64,000 bases of DNA from an uncultured Porphyromonadaceae bacterium (GTDB lineage: Bacteria; Bacteroidota; Bacteroidia; Bacteroidales; Muribaculaceae): NCBI GenBank assembly GCA_900555715.1, contig USMC01000004.1, positions 1 to 64,000 on the forward strand. Reading direction: 5' to 3'. Numbering within the stretch: the stretch's first letter is position 1; each line of letters opens with the position of its first letter. A program made the position numbers and the translations under genes. A model generated the notes under the pieces. The model was not told the origin of the DNA. It saw nothing but the letters and a program-made list of their open reading frames with translations, and did no database searches. This document shows, in pieces, positions 1 to 8,420 of this stretch.

Positions 1-27
1 AACTCTCTTTATTTGATGATTTCTAAA

Positions 28-333
28 CTAACGCGATTTTATCGCACCAGTAGTATTTTCATTACATATGTCATGGAATATGGCAAGTTTGGAGCGCCCG
101 TTGGAATGAAAACTCTTGATATAAGCAGTTGAAATATGATGTGAGGAGATGATTAAGCGTTTATCAATAATAGAAAGGATTTTTTGTTGGCGTTTAACCG
201 AAGTGTTCTTATCGGCTAATTCCGTCATTAATCTTGTTAGTGGGGTTTGTCTTATCCATTTATAGCCACCCCATAATGTTCCGCCAATCGCAATGAGGCT
301 GGCAAGGATGCTTAATGTTGATTCAAGACTCAT
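28..333 (-). CDS. Small single-pass membrane protein, unknown function
   Basis: Product of 101 residues. A hydrophobic segment at about residues 7-25 (ASLIAIGGTLWGGYKW) looks like an N-terminal membrane anchor. The rest is basic and polar and probably cytoplasmic, with an ADKNTSVKRQQKIL stretch likely to be helical. It starts 4 bases after the stop of the preceding small membrane gene (338-589), so the two are probably co-transcribed, possibly from the promoter at 909-939 by read-through. The surrounding kilobase is AT-rich compared with the genes that follow, which suggests accessory DNA. I do not recognise the family. The C-terminus ends abruptly (GAIKSR) and could be a truncation. Confidence 0.55.
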   Translation of the reverse strand: MSLESTLSILASLIAIGGTLWGGYKWIRQTPLTRLMTELADKNTSVKRQQKILSIIDKRLIISSHHISTAYIKSFHSNGRSKLAIFHDICNENTTGAIKSR

Positions 334-337
334 GGTA

Positions 338-589
338 TTATTTCGGCATATATGATGAATAATCTCTTTCAGTCCTGATCGATGTTGAAGAGGTTCTTTT
401 TGATGATATTTCGTTCAACAACTTGTTCGTTTCTTCTTGCAACTTAATGCGTTTGTTGATTTTAAAATACCATAGAATATAAGGACGAAAAATAAGCGAT
501 ACAACGACACCAAAGATAATACCGAAAAATACGTATAAAAGAATTATACCTATATACAAAGATGCTAAAAATGATGCTAAAGAGTTCAT
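338..589 (-). CDS. Small two-TM membrane protein, unknown function
   Basis: Product of 83 residues from the ATG at 589. A TTG six codons upstream (607) is possible but less likely. Residues about 3-38 are strongly hydrophobic (LYIGIILLYVFFGIIFGVVVS), enough for one long or two short membrane spans. A charged tail rich in K, R, E and S follows (KRIKLQEETNKLL), probably a short coiled coil. The stop is 4 bases before the start of the next small membrane gene, suggesting a pair. Nothing in the sequence indicates a function. Paired tiny membrane proteins in an AT-rich patch suggest accessory or phage-related origin, but that is only inference. Confidence 0.5.
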   Translation of the reverse strand: MNSLASFLASLYIGIILLYVFFGIIFGVVVSLIFRPYILWYFKINKRIKLQEETNKLLNEISSKRTSSTSIRTERDYSSYMPK

Positions 590-650
590 AATGCAGATGA
601 TAAACAATACGGACTGTTCGTCTCCTCCAGTACGTCTGTGATAATGGATT

Positions 651-902
651 AAAAAAGAAAAAGCGTGGGACGATTCTACTGGTTATCTGATTCGAGGCAT
701 CGCCAAACGCCATTGAAGAAATAAACAGTCCGCTCCCACGCCTCATCGGATATCGATACCCCTTGTCGGGGAGCGGATATGCGACAAGCATGAGCGTCTT
801 TTGACTGCCTATCCTTCTTCAGTAAAATTTGGCGATTTTCGAATCAAGGATAAAGCAAAAACGCTTTTCTAATATGTCTGAGCAAGACACTTAATGTCTT
901 GA
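651..902 (-). ncRNA. Rod-shaped structured RNA, 6S RNA-like candidate
   Basis: Read on the minus strand, complementary blocks nest in order into one long interrupted hairpin: 849-853 with 683-687, 839-846 with 688-695, 828-836 with 699-707, 815-821 with 714-720, 803-807 with 726-730, and 769-776 with 730-737. All pairs are perfect, separated by internal loops. A short hairpin (883-889 with 895-901) sits at the 5' end and a U-rich run (positions 662-651) at the 3' end. A good Bacteroidetes promoter lies just upstream. A rod with an open middle, of about 170-250 nt, is the architecture of 6S RNA; I infer this from shape, not from a remembered sequence. Block 734-741 can also pair with 663-670, an alternative terminator-like fold. 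It could instead be a long leader of the small membrane genes downstream. Confidence 0.5.
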
Positions 903-908
903 CAAGTG

Positions 909-939
909 CAAAGGTATGAAGAATTTTTGAGATTTCAAC
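909..939 (-). promoter_or_regulatory. Bacteroidetes promoter for the 6S-like RNA
   Basis: On the minus strand GTTG (939-936) is followed after 19 bases by TACCTTTG (916-909), a very good match to the Bacteroidetes sigma-ABfr promoter (TTTG, 19-21 bases, TAnnTTTG). Predicted transcription start is near 902, right at the first hairpin of the RNA. No open frame follows for about 310 bases. I see nothing else between 940 and the end of the esterase gene at 1048. Confidence 0.6.
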
Positions 940-1047
940 GATTAAGTGGTGATTTTGAAAAAATGTTGAAAAAACAGGATGTCCCGGCGGAAAAACCGGA
1001 ATATCGCGGTCTGCGGTTCTATATGGATAGAAAGATGAGGGTGGGGA

Positions 1048-2478
1048 CTACCAGTTGTCGCTGCGGAAGGGAATCAGGGGGAGCCAGTTGCCGCCGTAGA
1101 CAGTTCCTGTTTCGAAATCTTTGAAACAATAGCGCACGGCGACGGGAGCTTTCACCGCTTCAGAGGAAACGATGATTTCGCCTGTCTGCCATTCGTAGCG
1201 CGCCGAGTCGGCAGGGTGGAAGACGCGGTCGGCGCCGGCAAGTTCGAAGCCCCGGATGTCGTAGTCGCGGCAGATGCCGCGGTCAAGCCCCGAGAAAGCG
1301 ACGCGTACTTCTCTGCCGTCGATGCGGTGGCTTTTGTATCGCGGATGATTCACGGGAATATGCCGCTTGCCGTAGGTGCGGTTGAGCGCGAGGTTGCACA
1401 GGCGGTATCCTACGGTTTTCTTTTCTGAAGGATGGATGTTGTAGCGCTCGAAAGGCTGCACAAGGTCGTTAGTGCCTGTCATGGCGCTGTTGGGGATGCT
1501 GTCGATTGCTTTCCACTGCTCCTCGCGCAGGTAGGGCGACTTGCCGGCGCGGTCGCCGGGGCACTGGAAGGGTGCTATCTCGACAGCATAGAACGGCAGG
1601 TCCTCGCCGCCACCGAGGTCGCTGCGCCATCGTTCGACCATGGCGCGCAGGCGTTCGGCATAGCTTTCATATATGGCGACATTGGAGCATCCCTGATACC
1701 AGATGATGCCTTTTACCGTGTAGTTGCGCACGGGAAAGAACATGGCATTATAGCGCAGCATAGGGCGGAAATTCGGCGGCCATGCCTCCATGGTTTCTGC
1801 TGTCAGAGGCACGTCAGGATATTTTTCAAGCAGCTCGCGCGGCATCCAGCTTTCTACCCTGGCGCCACCATGAGGATTGGCTACTATACCGACCGGAACG
1901 TCGAGAGCAGCCGAAAGCTGTTTGGCAAAGAACCATGCTACGGCGCTGAAATCGGCTGCCGTGTCGACCGAGGGCACAGCCCAGGCTCCTGGGGTGGTCT
2001 CAAGAGGTGTCATGCTCTCACGGATGGGAACGGTGAAGAAGCGGATTCGGTCCGCCCATTGTCCTGCGAACGCCACTTCCTCGTAGCCGCCGCTTACGTT
2101 GCAGCCGGAGAAACCTCCGAGTCCCATCCCCATATTGCTCTGTCCGGACGCAAGCCAGACTTCGCCGACAAGGACATTGTGCACTGTCAGCGGTTCGCCG
2201 TCGCTTATGGTGATGTCGTAGCTCTCGAAAGATGCCGCGGGAGTAGCGACGCAAACTTTCCAGTCGCCTTGACTGTCGGCGCGGATGGTATATTTTCTGT
2301 TGTCCCACGAAGGAGTCACTTCAACTGTCGCGTCTGGTTGTGCGGTGCCCCACAGGTACGCGTCGGTGTTCTGCTGGAGCACCATATTGTCGCCGATGAG
2401 CGACGACGGCGTCACTTTTGCCGGTGCCGCAGTGGCTATGGCAAGGAGGAATGCTGAAAGAATGATGTCGTTTTTCAT
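1048..2478 (-). CDS. Sialate O-acetylesterase family protein (SGNH/SASA)
   Basis: Secreted 476-residue protein with an N-terminal signal peptide (about 1-20, ending TAAPA). The family removes O-acetyl groups from sialic acids or other acetylated glycans. GQSNM at 112-116 carries the nucleophile Ser114. A WYQG block is at 260-263 and NIHP at 347-350 supplies the probable catalytic His349. Length and the N-terminal beta domain before the SGNH fold match the family. Two usually conserved positions differ: the WYQGES block reads WYQGCS, and the residue before IHP is Asn rather than Asp. It stands 27 bases from the DUF3298 lipoprotein gene upstream. A role in glycan use in the periplasm is inferred; there is no sialidase nearby. 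Confidence 0.85.
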   Translation of the reverse strand: MKNDIILSAFLLAIATAAPAKVTPSSLIGDNMVLQQNTDAYLWGTAQPDATVEVTPSWDNRKYTIRADSQGDWKVCVATPAASFESYDITISDGEPLTVHNVLVGEVWLASGQSNMGMGLGGFSGCNVSGGYEEVAFAGQWADRIRFFTVPIRESMTPLETTPGAWAVPSVDTAADFSAVAWFFAKQLSAALDVPVGIVANPHGGARVESWMPRELLEKYPDVPLTAETMEAWPPNFRPMLRYNAMFFPVRNYTVKGIIWYQGCSNVAIYESYAERLRAMVERWRSDLGGGEDLPFYAVEIAPFQCPGDRAGKSPYLREEQWKAIDSIPNSAMTGTNDLVQPFERYNIHPSEKKTVGYRLCNLALNRTYGKRHIPVNHPRYKSHRIDGREVRVAFSGLDRGICRDYDIRGFELAGADRVFHPADSARYEWQTGEIIVSSEAVKAPVAVRYCFKDFETGTVYGGNWLPLIPFRSDNW

Positions 2479-2505
2479 GATAATGTGGTTCTGTCGCTCC
2501 CGGCG

Positions 2506-3330
2506 CTACTGCGAGACGCCTCCTAAAAGGACGTCAGTGCCATAGGGAGTCAGATCGTCGGACAGCTGATATGCCGGAACGGGGATTTCGATGATTCCCT
2601 GAGCGTAGCTTGCTATTTCGTATGGCTGATAGACGAATACTATGTTACCGCTGAGGTCGATGTAGAAGTTTCCGCCGGAAGGCAGCGCGGTAAGGTCTGT
2701 CGGACCGATGAAGTTACGCATACGCCATGCCGACTGCCGGAGCAGCACAGGCAGTTTGCCTAAAGCGTCGGCGGTGAGAATATCGGCAAGGGTGAAGACG
2801 CGTCCTTCGCGGAGATCATAGTTGATGTAGACGGTGCTGTACATTCCGTGAGCCGATAAAGGCAGGTATGTCGACTCTGTCACGGCATACGACAGCGTGC
2901 GGGATGATACATCGCGCAGTTCGCCGTCGACAATGTATATTCCGTCGTAGCTGATGGTGTCGGAGCACTCTGTCGGCAAGAGTTCGAACCCGGCTTCAGA
3001 TGCCGCGCGGCGCATGGCTGCTTCGGCTATAGAGTCGGTTTCGGTTCCGGTGGTGTCGAATGCCGCTTTGAAGATGCTGTCGCGCAGGACGGCGGTGTCG
3101 TGTCCGTATATTTCAGAGGGCAGAAGCAGATTCGTTTTTCCCTGAAAGATGGCGTCGGAGTCTGTCTCATATGCTTTTGCCGAACCGAGGAGCTTATAGT
3201 ATCCGACTTTCTCATATTTCGAGAATGACAGCACGCTGTTGTCGGATGTTTTTTCGTCAGCTCTGTTGCATGCCGATGCGGTCAGAAGGATTGCGGCGAC
3301 CGTGCCCGCGAATATTGCTGATGGTTTCAT
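2506..3330 (-). CDS. DUF3298 (RsiV-like) lipoprotein
   Basis: Product of 274 residues with a lipoprotein signal: the hydrophobic N-terminus ends in LTASA-Cys21, so it is probably anchored to a periplasmic or outer membrane face. The second half, about residues 160-265, resembles the DUF3298/RsiV C-terminal domain (NYDLREGRVFTLADIL and later NIVFVYQPYEIASYAQG). Proteins of this type in Bacteroidetes are common and of unknown role; in Bacillus RsiV the domain binds lysozyme. The gene lies after ftsH in the same direction with a 67-base gap containing a GC-rich inverted repeat. Domain assignment is from memory of the pattern. Confidence 0.75.
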   Translation of the reverse strand: MKPSAIFAGTVAAILLTASACNRADEKTSDNSVLSFSKYEKVGYYKLLGSAKAYETDSDAIFQGKTNLLLPSEIYGHDTAVLRDSIFKAAFDTTGTETDSIAEAAMRRAASEAGFELLPTECSDTISYDGIYIVDGELRDVSSRTLSYAVTESTYLPLSAHGMYSTVYINYDLREGRVFTLADILTADALGKLPVLLRQSAWRMRNFIGPTDLTALPSGGNFYIDLSGNIVFVYQPYEIASYAQGIIEIPVPAYQLSDDLTPYGTDVLLGGVSQ

Positions 3331-3397
3331 TGTTCAGATTCAATTTCACGAATAACGCCAGAAAACGCCGACAGGTTGTATGTTTTGCCGGGGATTG

Positions 3398-5470
3398 TTA
3401 TTTATCCGTGTTTTCCCCGGTTTTTTCGGCGTCTTTGTCGTCCGGCATGTCTTTGTCGTCCGGATGAACTTCGCTTGCCTCGACGTCGTCGATAGGCGGA
3501 GGAACGGGTTCGCCGCTGAGTTTGGGCATCTCGCGCTCGCCGAAAAGTTCGTCGGTGCGCGATGTCCATGGGCGCGGACCAAATATGCGCTGGACATCTT
3601 CGGTGTAGATGACTTCGCGGGCAATAAGTGTCTTCGCAAGCTCATCGTGTCCCTGAGCATACTGGCGCAGAATCGACTTGGCGCGCTCGTACTGCTCGGC
3701 GATTATGCGCGATACCTCCTGATCGATAGTGCGCGCGCGGTCGTCGCTGTAAGGATTGGTGAACATATTGCTTTGTCCGGTAGAATCGTAGTAGCTGATA
3801 TTTGGCATTTTGTCGCTCATGCCGTAGTAGACCACCATGGCGTATGCCTGCTTGGTGACGCGTTCGAGGTCGTTGGCGGCGCCTGTGCTGACATGTCCGA
3901 GGAAGAGTTCTTCGGCGGCGCGTCCGCCAAGGAGTGAACAGATGTCATCCAGCAGAACCTGCGCCGGAACAATCTGGCGTTCTTCCGGCAGATACCATGC
4001 GGCTCCGAGAGCTTTGCCGCGCGGCACGATGGTGACTTTGACGAGCGGATTGCCGTATTCGAGGTGCCACGACACGGTGGCATGTCCTGCCTCATGTATG
4101 GCGATACTCTTTTTCTCGTCGACAGTGAGAATTTTGTTGCGTTTCTCAAGTCCGCCGATGATACGGTCGACGGCGGCATTGAAGTCGTCGGTGCTCACTT
4201 CGCTCTTGTCGTGGCGTGCTGCAATGAGCGCCGCTTCGTTGCACACATTGGCAATGTCTGCACCGGAGAATCCCGGTGTCTGGCGCGCGAGCATTTCAAC
4301 ATCGAGGTCGGCGGCTGTCTTGATTTTCCGCAGATGAACCTTGAAAATATCGACACGGTCTGGCAGGTCGGGCAGGTCGACATAAATCTGTCGGTCGAAA
4401 CGTCCGGCTCGCATGAGCGCCTTGTCGAGGATGTCGGCACGGTTTGTGGCGGCAAGGATGATGACGCCGCTGTTTGTTCCGAAACCGTCCATCTCGGTAA
4501 GAAGCTGGTTGAGGGTGTTCTCACGCTCGTCGTTGGCTCCCATTCCGGCATTGCGTCCGCGGGCACGACCGACGGCGTCGATTTCGTCGATGAACACTAT
4601 GCAGGGCGCTTTTTCTTTCGCCTGGCGGAAGAGGTCGCGCACACGTGAGGCGCCGACGCCTACAAACATCTCAACGAAGTCGGAACCCGACATAGAGAAG
4701 AAAGGTACGTCTGCTTCGCCTGCCACAGCCTTGGCAAGCAGGGTCTTGCCAGTTCCCGGAGGACCTACAAGAAGTGCGCCCTTGGGAATCTTGCCGCCGA
4801 GGTTTGTATATCTTTTGGGATTCTTGAGGAATTCAACAATCTCCTCAATCTCTGTCTTAGCCTCGCTGAGCCCGGCAACGTCGCGGAACGTCACCTTGTT
4901 GGCATTGTCTTTGTCGAACAGCATCGCTTTCGACTTTCCGACGCTGAAAATGCCGCCGTTGCCTCCGGCACCGCTGCCGCCGCCCGACATGCGGCGCATG
5001 ATGTAGAACCAGATGCCGAAGAATAGCAGGAACGGCAGAATCGACATGATGATGCCTCCGAGGGCGCTGCTTTGCTCATATTCCACGTCACCGGTGAAAG
5101 CGCCGCTCTCGCGCCACTGGTCGATTTTTTCGGAAATACGGTCGGCGGACGACACTTTGGCTTCTACGCGAGCCTGGATGCCCTGACCCGCCTTGAAGTT
5201 GGAATTATGGAAAATGGCAGATGCGAGCGAGTCGGTCAGATAGCCTTCGACTTCTTTGCGGTCGGAGTAGACCACTATCTTTGTGATGCCGTGATCCTGT
5301 TCGATATAACGCTCGAAATCGGTGTAGCTCACCTCTTTCGTCACGGTGTTGTTGTCGAAATAGAATATACTCCCTAAGAACAGGAGTATGATGGCGTACA
5401 TCCACCACAGGTTGAATTTTATCGGTTTTTTGCCCGGCTTGTTGCCGAAGCTATTATTGGGGAGTGGCAT
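3398..5470 (-). CDS. ftsH: ATP-dependent zinc metalloprotease FtsH
   Basis: Membrane-bound AAA+ protease that extracts and degrades misfolded membrane proteins and short-lived regulators. The 690-residue product has TM1 at about 21-37, a periplasmic domain, TM2 at about 138-158, and a Gly-rich linker. Walker A GPPGTGKT is at 236-243, Walker B (VFIDEIDAV) at about 292-300, followed by the second region of homology with paired Arg. The zinc site HEAGH is at 459-463. The C-terminus is long and acidic (DDKDMPDDKDAEKTGEN), as often in Bacteroidetes. It starts 17 bases after the rsfS stop, a typical Bacteroidetes pairing, so the two are probably co-transcribed. Confidence 0.97.
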   Translation of the reverse strand: MPLPNNSFGNKPGKKPIKFNLWWMYAIILLFLGSIFYFDNNTVTKEVSYTDFERYIEQDHGITKIVVYSDRKEVEGYLTDSLASAIFHNSNFKAGQGIQARVEAKVSSADRISEKIDQWRESGAFTGDVEYEQSSALGGIIMSILPFLLFFGIWFYIMRRMSGGGSGAGGNGGIFSVGKSKAMLFDKDNANKVTFRDVAGLSEAKTEIEEIVEFLKNPKRYTNLGGKIPKGALLVGPPGTGKTLLAKAVAGEADVPFFSMSGSDFVEMFVGVGASRVRDLFRQAKEKAPCIVFIDEIDAVGRARGRNAGMGANDERENTLNQLLTEMDGFGTNSGVIILAATNRADILDKALMRAGRFDRQIYVDLPDLPDRVDIFKVHLRKIKTAADLDVEMLARQTPGFSGADIANVCNEAALIAARHDKSEVSTDDFNAAVDRIIGGLEKRNKILTVDEKKSIAIHEAGHATVSWHLEYGNPLVKVTIVPRGKALGAAWYLPEERQIVPAQVLLDDICSLLGGRAAEELFLGHVSTGAANDLERVTKQAYAMVVYYGMSDKMPNISYYDSTGQSNMFTNPYSDDRARTIDQEVSRIIAEQYERAKSILRQYAQGHDELAKTLIAREVIYTEDVQRIFGPRPWTSRTDELFGEREMPKLSGEPVPPPIDDVEASEVHPDDKDMPDDKDAEKTGENTDK

Positions 5471-5487
5471 AAGTTTCGGTATAAGAG

Positions 5488-5847
5488 TTAATCTATGTCA
5501 GCGACTTCTGTGATGCGGGCGTCGCTCCAGAGTTCTTCGAGATTGTAGCGGCGGCGCGTTTCGGGAAGGAAGATATGCACCCATACATTGCCGTAGTCCA
5601 TAATCACCCAGTCGGAGTTTTCGTCGCCGTCGATGCCGTATGGTTTTACGCCGGCGTTTTCGCGCACATATTCCTCGACGCAGTCGGCGATAGAGTCGAT
5701 GTGAGTGGTTGAATTACCCTCGGCTATGATGAATGCGCCGGTGGCGGCGGTGTCGATATGACTGAAATCTATTACACTGACCGAACGTCCTTTGCGTTCG
5801 TGGATACCTTCAATGATGAATTGCTTGAGATCCTTTTTTGAGGTCAT
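5488..5847 (-). CDS. rsfS: Ribosome silencing factor RsfS
   Basis: Product of 119 residues, normal for the family. RsfS binds ribosomal protein uL14 on the 50S subunit and blocks subunit joining, lowering translation during starvation. Recognisable features are the beta-alpha core with DSIADCVEEYVRENAGVKPYGIDGDENSDWVIMDYGNVWVHIF; the YGNVWVHIF block (about residues 86-94) is diagnostic. It lies immediately upstream of ftsH and 99 bases after the permease gene that precedes it on the same strand. The start ATG at 5847 fits the family N-terminus (KDLKQFIIEGI). Confidence 0.93.
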   Translation of the reverse strand: MTSKKDLKQFIIEGIHERKGRSVSVIDFSHIDTAATGAFIIAEGNSTTHIDSIADCVEEYVRENAGVKPYGIDGDENSDWVIMDYGNVWVHIFLPETRRRYNLEELWSDARITEVADID

Positions 5848-5946
5848 CTATCTGTTAGCTTAAATTTTTTCGCAAATATAATGAATAATTGTCAGGCGGG
5901 AATGACCCGCTATAAATCTTTAACAATTATAATGCCAAATTGTGCG

Positions 5947-7179
5947 TCACTCGTAAGAAATAGTTTTCGCGGGGTCTATTGAAGATGCCAGACGTGCCGG
6001 CAGCACGAGAATCAGCCATGCCGCCACGACCACTCCGACGTTGAGGAGCAGCAGGGCAGGGATGTTTATTTCCACAGGCACATAGCTCAGATAGTACATC
6101 TGCGGATCGAGCCTGACGGCATGTGTGAAATATTGCGCGAGCATCAGCCCGACAGCAAGTATGTTTCCGATAACGAGCCCCGTTCCTACTAAGCGCATCG
6201 CCATGTCGACAAAGATGCGGCGCACCATGGGTTTTGTCGCTCCCATCGTCCGCAGAACGCCTATCATGCGGACGCGCTCGAGAATGAGGATGAAGAGGCT
6301 CGATACGAGCGTCAGTCCGGCGACGGCGAGCATGAGTATGAAAATCACCACGACGTTAGTGTCCAGCAGATCGAGCCAGCTGAAGTAAAGCGCCCCTGAG
6401 CGCAGCACGGTGTCGACGGGATAGAGTTCTGTCAGCCGTTCCGTTGCCGCGGCTCCGACGAGTGCGCTGTGAAGCGCCGATGCCCTGTCCATTATGTCGT
6501 CGAGTTCGATGCCCCTGATTTCGAGGCGGCTTCCGGCGATGCTGTCGAGTCCGGCGACTTTACGGAGATTCCGGAGCGAGGCGTATGCTACATTGTAGTC
6601 GTACTCGCCGAAATTCGATCGGAACAGCCCGGCTATGGTGTAGCGGCGTATTTTTACATTGTCGTCGACAAAAAAAGTTCCGGTCACGCGGTCGCCAAGA
6701 GCCAGTCCGAGAGCGTCGGCAACCTGCTCGGACAGCACTATCTTGTTGTCGCAGCTGTCGGCGGAGAAATCGGGCCATTCGCCTGACGTTATATTCCCTT
6801 TTTCAAATGAGAAATCGCTTTCCGGCGATTGTCCTAAAAGCATAAGCCCGTGAAAGTCTGTGTCTGATTTCAGCAATGCCGGCTGTCGCAGCGACAGGCG
6901 TATGTCGGCGTCGGGAAACTGTTCGCGGACAACGGAGTCGAGCGCGGAGGTCAGTTCGAGCGCTCCGTCGGAGGTGACAGGCGACTCTACCGTGATCTGT
7001 GCGTCGAATCCCATCAGTCGCTGGCGTATGCCGTCTTTGAAGCCGAGGACAATCGCCACAGTGAGCTCCATCACGGCAAGGGCGAGCGCTACGCCTGCCA
7101 CGGCGATAGTCACTCCTGCGCCGGAGCCGTCGCCGTGGCGCAGCCGTAGTCTGCGTGATATCCAGAAACTTACGTTCAT
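5947..7179 (-). CDS. FtsX/LolE-type ABC transporter permease
   Basis: Inner-membrane protein of 410 residues with the MacB/LolCE layout: an N-terminal span at about residues 20-45 (VTIAVAGVALALAVMELTV), a large periplasmic domain, then three C-terminal spans including MIGVLRTMGATKPMVRRIF, the conserved FtsX cytoplasmic loop. Relatives in Bacteroidetes are taken as LolE-like subunits for lipoprotein release, working with a LolD ATPase encoded elsewhere; no ATPase is adjacent. The start MNVSFWISRRL is chosen because its ATG overlaps the stop of the preceding hydrolase by one base (TAATG), indicating translational coupling. The longer frame from 7230 would run into that gene. Confidence 0.85.
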   Translation of the reverse strand: MNVSFWISRRLRLRHGDGSGAGVTIAVAGVALALAVMELTVAIVLGFKDGIRQRLMGFDAQITVESPVTSDGALELTSALDSVVREQFPDADIRLSLRQPALLKSDTDFHGLMLLGQSPESDFSFEKGNITSGEWPDFSADSCDNKIVLSEQVADALGLALGDRVTGTFFVDDNVKIRRYTIAGLFRSNFGEYDYNVAYASLRNLRKVAGLDSIAGSRLEIRGIELDDIMDRASALHSALVGAAATERLTELYPVDTVLRSGALYFSWLDLLDTNVVVIFILMLAVAGLTLVSSLFILILERVRMIGVLRTMGATKPMVRRIFVDMAMRLVGTGLVIGNILAVGLMLAQYFTHAVRLDPQMYYLSYVPVEINIPALLLLNVGVVVAAWLILVLPARLASSIDPAKTISYE

Positions 7180-8420
7180 TATTCCTTGTTTAAAATGTCG
7201 AGTATCGCGTCGGAAAGAAGATTGCCCCACAGCCGGTAGCCGGTGGCGGTGTAGTGCACACCGTCCTTGCTGAGCAGATGGGCGCGGCGTTGCGATTCGG
7301 CGCTTCCGGCGACGGCATACTGGTTGTAGTACGGAATGCCGTTTTCTTCAGCGAACAGGCGCATCGTGCGCGCCACCTCTGTCGTTCTAGTGTTGACAAC
7401 CTGCGTTGTCCGGCGACGCTTGCGGCTGCCGCGACGGACTTTTCTGTAGCAGTTGGCAGGTCCGACAAGGAGAACTTTCGCCTGAGGATTGTGGAGATGT
7501 ATATTGTCTAAAAGGCTGTTCATGTTGTCTCTCAGCGAGTCCATGCTCTGCCTTCCGAAAGCGTCGTTGGTGCCGAGGGCAACAACGATAAGGTCGGGAT
7601 GCAGCGACGATAGCCCGTTGCCGAACCCTGAAATGTGCATATAGTCGGAAAACGAAGCGCCGTTGTTCCCTATTGAATGCGATACCACGCCGACGCTGTC
7701 GCTGCGCAGTTCCACTCCTCCGAACACGGGGGTGTCCTCACAGCACATGCTCACCTGTACTTCTCCGGCAGGACGCGGAAGCGACAGGCAGAGGAGACCG
7801 TCGTCATCAGAGAAGGAAGTGAACTGCTCTTCCTCTCCGTCGGCAATTACGCGGCTTATGTCTACCCCTGCGCCGCAGGTGTGGAAGCGGAGAAGGCTCG
7901 CAGGAGTGTCGGAGCTGATTTTCAGGGTGAATTTCCGGTCTTTGGGCATAAGGCCTATCCCGGTGAAGGGCAGTGTTGCCGTGCGGGGCAGGCGCATGAG
8001 CTTCGAAGCTGTAAATGATGATGTCAGAGCGAAGCTATAGTCTCTTGGCTCGTTTGTGCCGGCAAGGCGGAAAGGTATGATGATGCCGCGTCCGGCCGAC
8101 CGGTTCTGCGACAGACGGCTGCGGAGAACAGATCCGCCGAAATCGGCCTGCACGTGGCTGTCGCCGAGGTAGACGACGGTGAAGAGCGAGTCACCCGACA
8201 GTGCCGAGCGATATTTGCGCGCAAGAGCGCTCCAGTCATCATTGTTGAGGCGGACAACATTTTTGTCCAGATGCACGGACGGATATGAGGTGTAGTCGAT
8301 GCGGACGTCTTCGCCGACTTCGATGACGGGATTGAGCCTTTCGTCGAGCTGCGCTTCCTGCTCATTGGCAAACAGCGGCAGGGCGATGGCAAGGAATGTG
8401 AGAGAGAGGAGTTTATTCAT
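7179..8420 (-). CDS. Secreted SGNH/GDSL hydrolase A
   Basis: Product of 413 residues with a signal peptide (about 1-19, ending LPLFA). Block I is GDSH at 86-89 (nucleophile Ser88), GTND follows mid-protein, and DGVH at 386-389 supplies the catalytic Asp and His. These features define an SGNH hydrolase acting on ester-linked acyl groups in the periplasm or at the cell surface. It overlaps the second SGNH gene by 8 bases and the permease gene by one base, so three proteins are made from one tight operon. Bacteroidetes pairs of this kind often sit next to MBOAT acyltransferases, but none is visible here. The substrate is unknown. Confidence 0.8.
   Translation of the reverse strand: MNKLLSLTFLAIALPLFANEQEAQLDERLNPVIEVGEDVRIDYTSYPSVHLDKNVVRLNNDDWSALARKYRSALSGDSLFTVVYLGDSHVQADFGGSVLRSRLSQNRSAGRGIIIPFRLAGTNEPRDYSFALTSSFTASKLMRLPRTATLPFTGIGLMPKDRKFTLKISSDTPASLLRFHTCGAGVDISRVIADGEEEQFTSFSDDDGLLCLSLPRPAGEVQVSMCCEDTPVFGGVELRSDSVGVVSHSIGNNGASFSDYMHISGFGNGLSSLHPDLIVVALGTNDAFGRQSMDSLRDNMNSLLDNIHLHNPQAKVLLVGPANCYRKVRRGSRKRRRTTQVVNTRTTEVARTMRLFAEENGIPYYNQYAVAGSAESQRRAHLLSKDGVHYTATGYRLWGNLLSDAILDILNKE

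Noticed and set aside
462..791. Open frame on the minus strand across the 6S-like RNA
   Set aside because: Its stretch 651-791 is explained by the nested RNA stems, the frame overlaps the better-supported small membrane gene, and the composition is random-like.
1432..2457. Open frame of about 341 codons antisense to the esterase
   Set aside because: Composition rich in Arg, Ala, Cys and His with no motif; the opposite strand has a complete catalytic gene.
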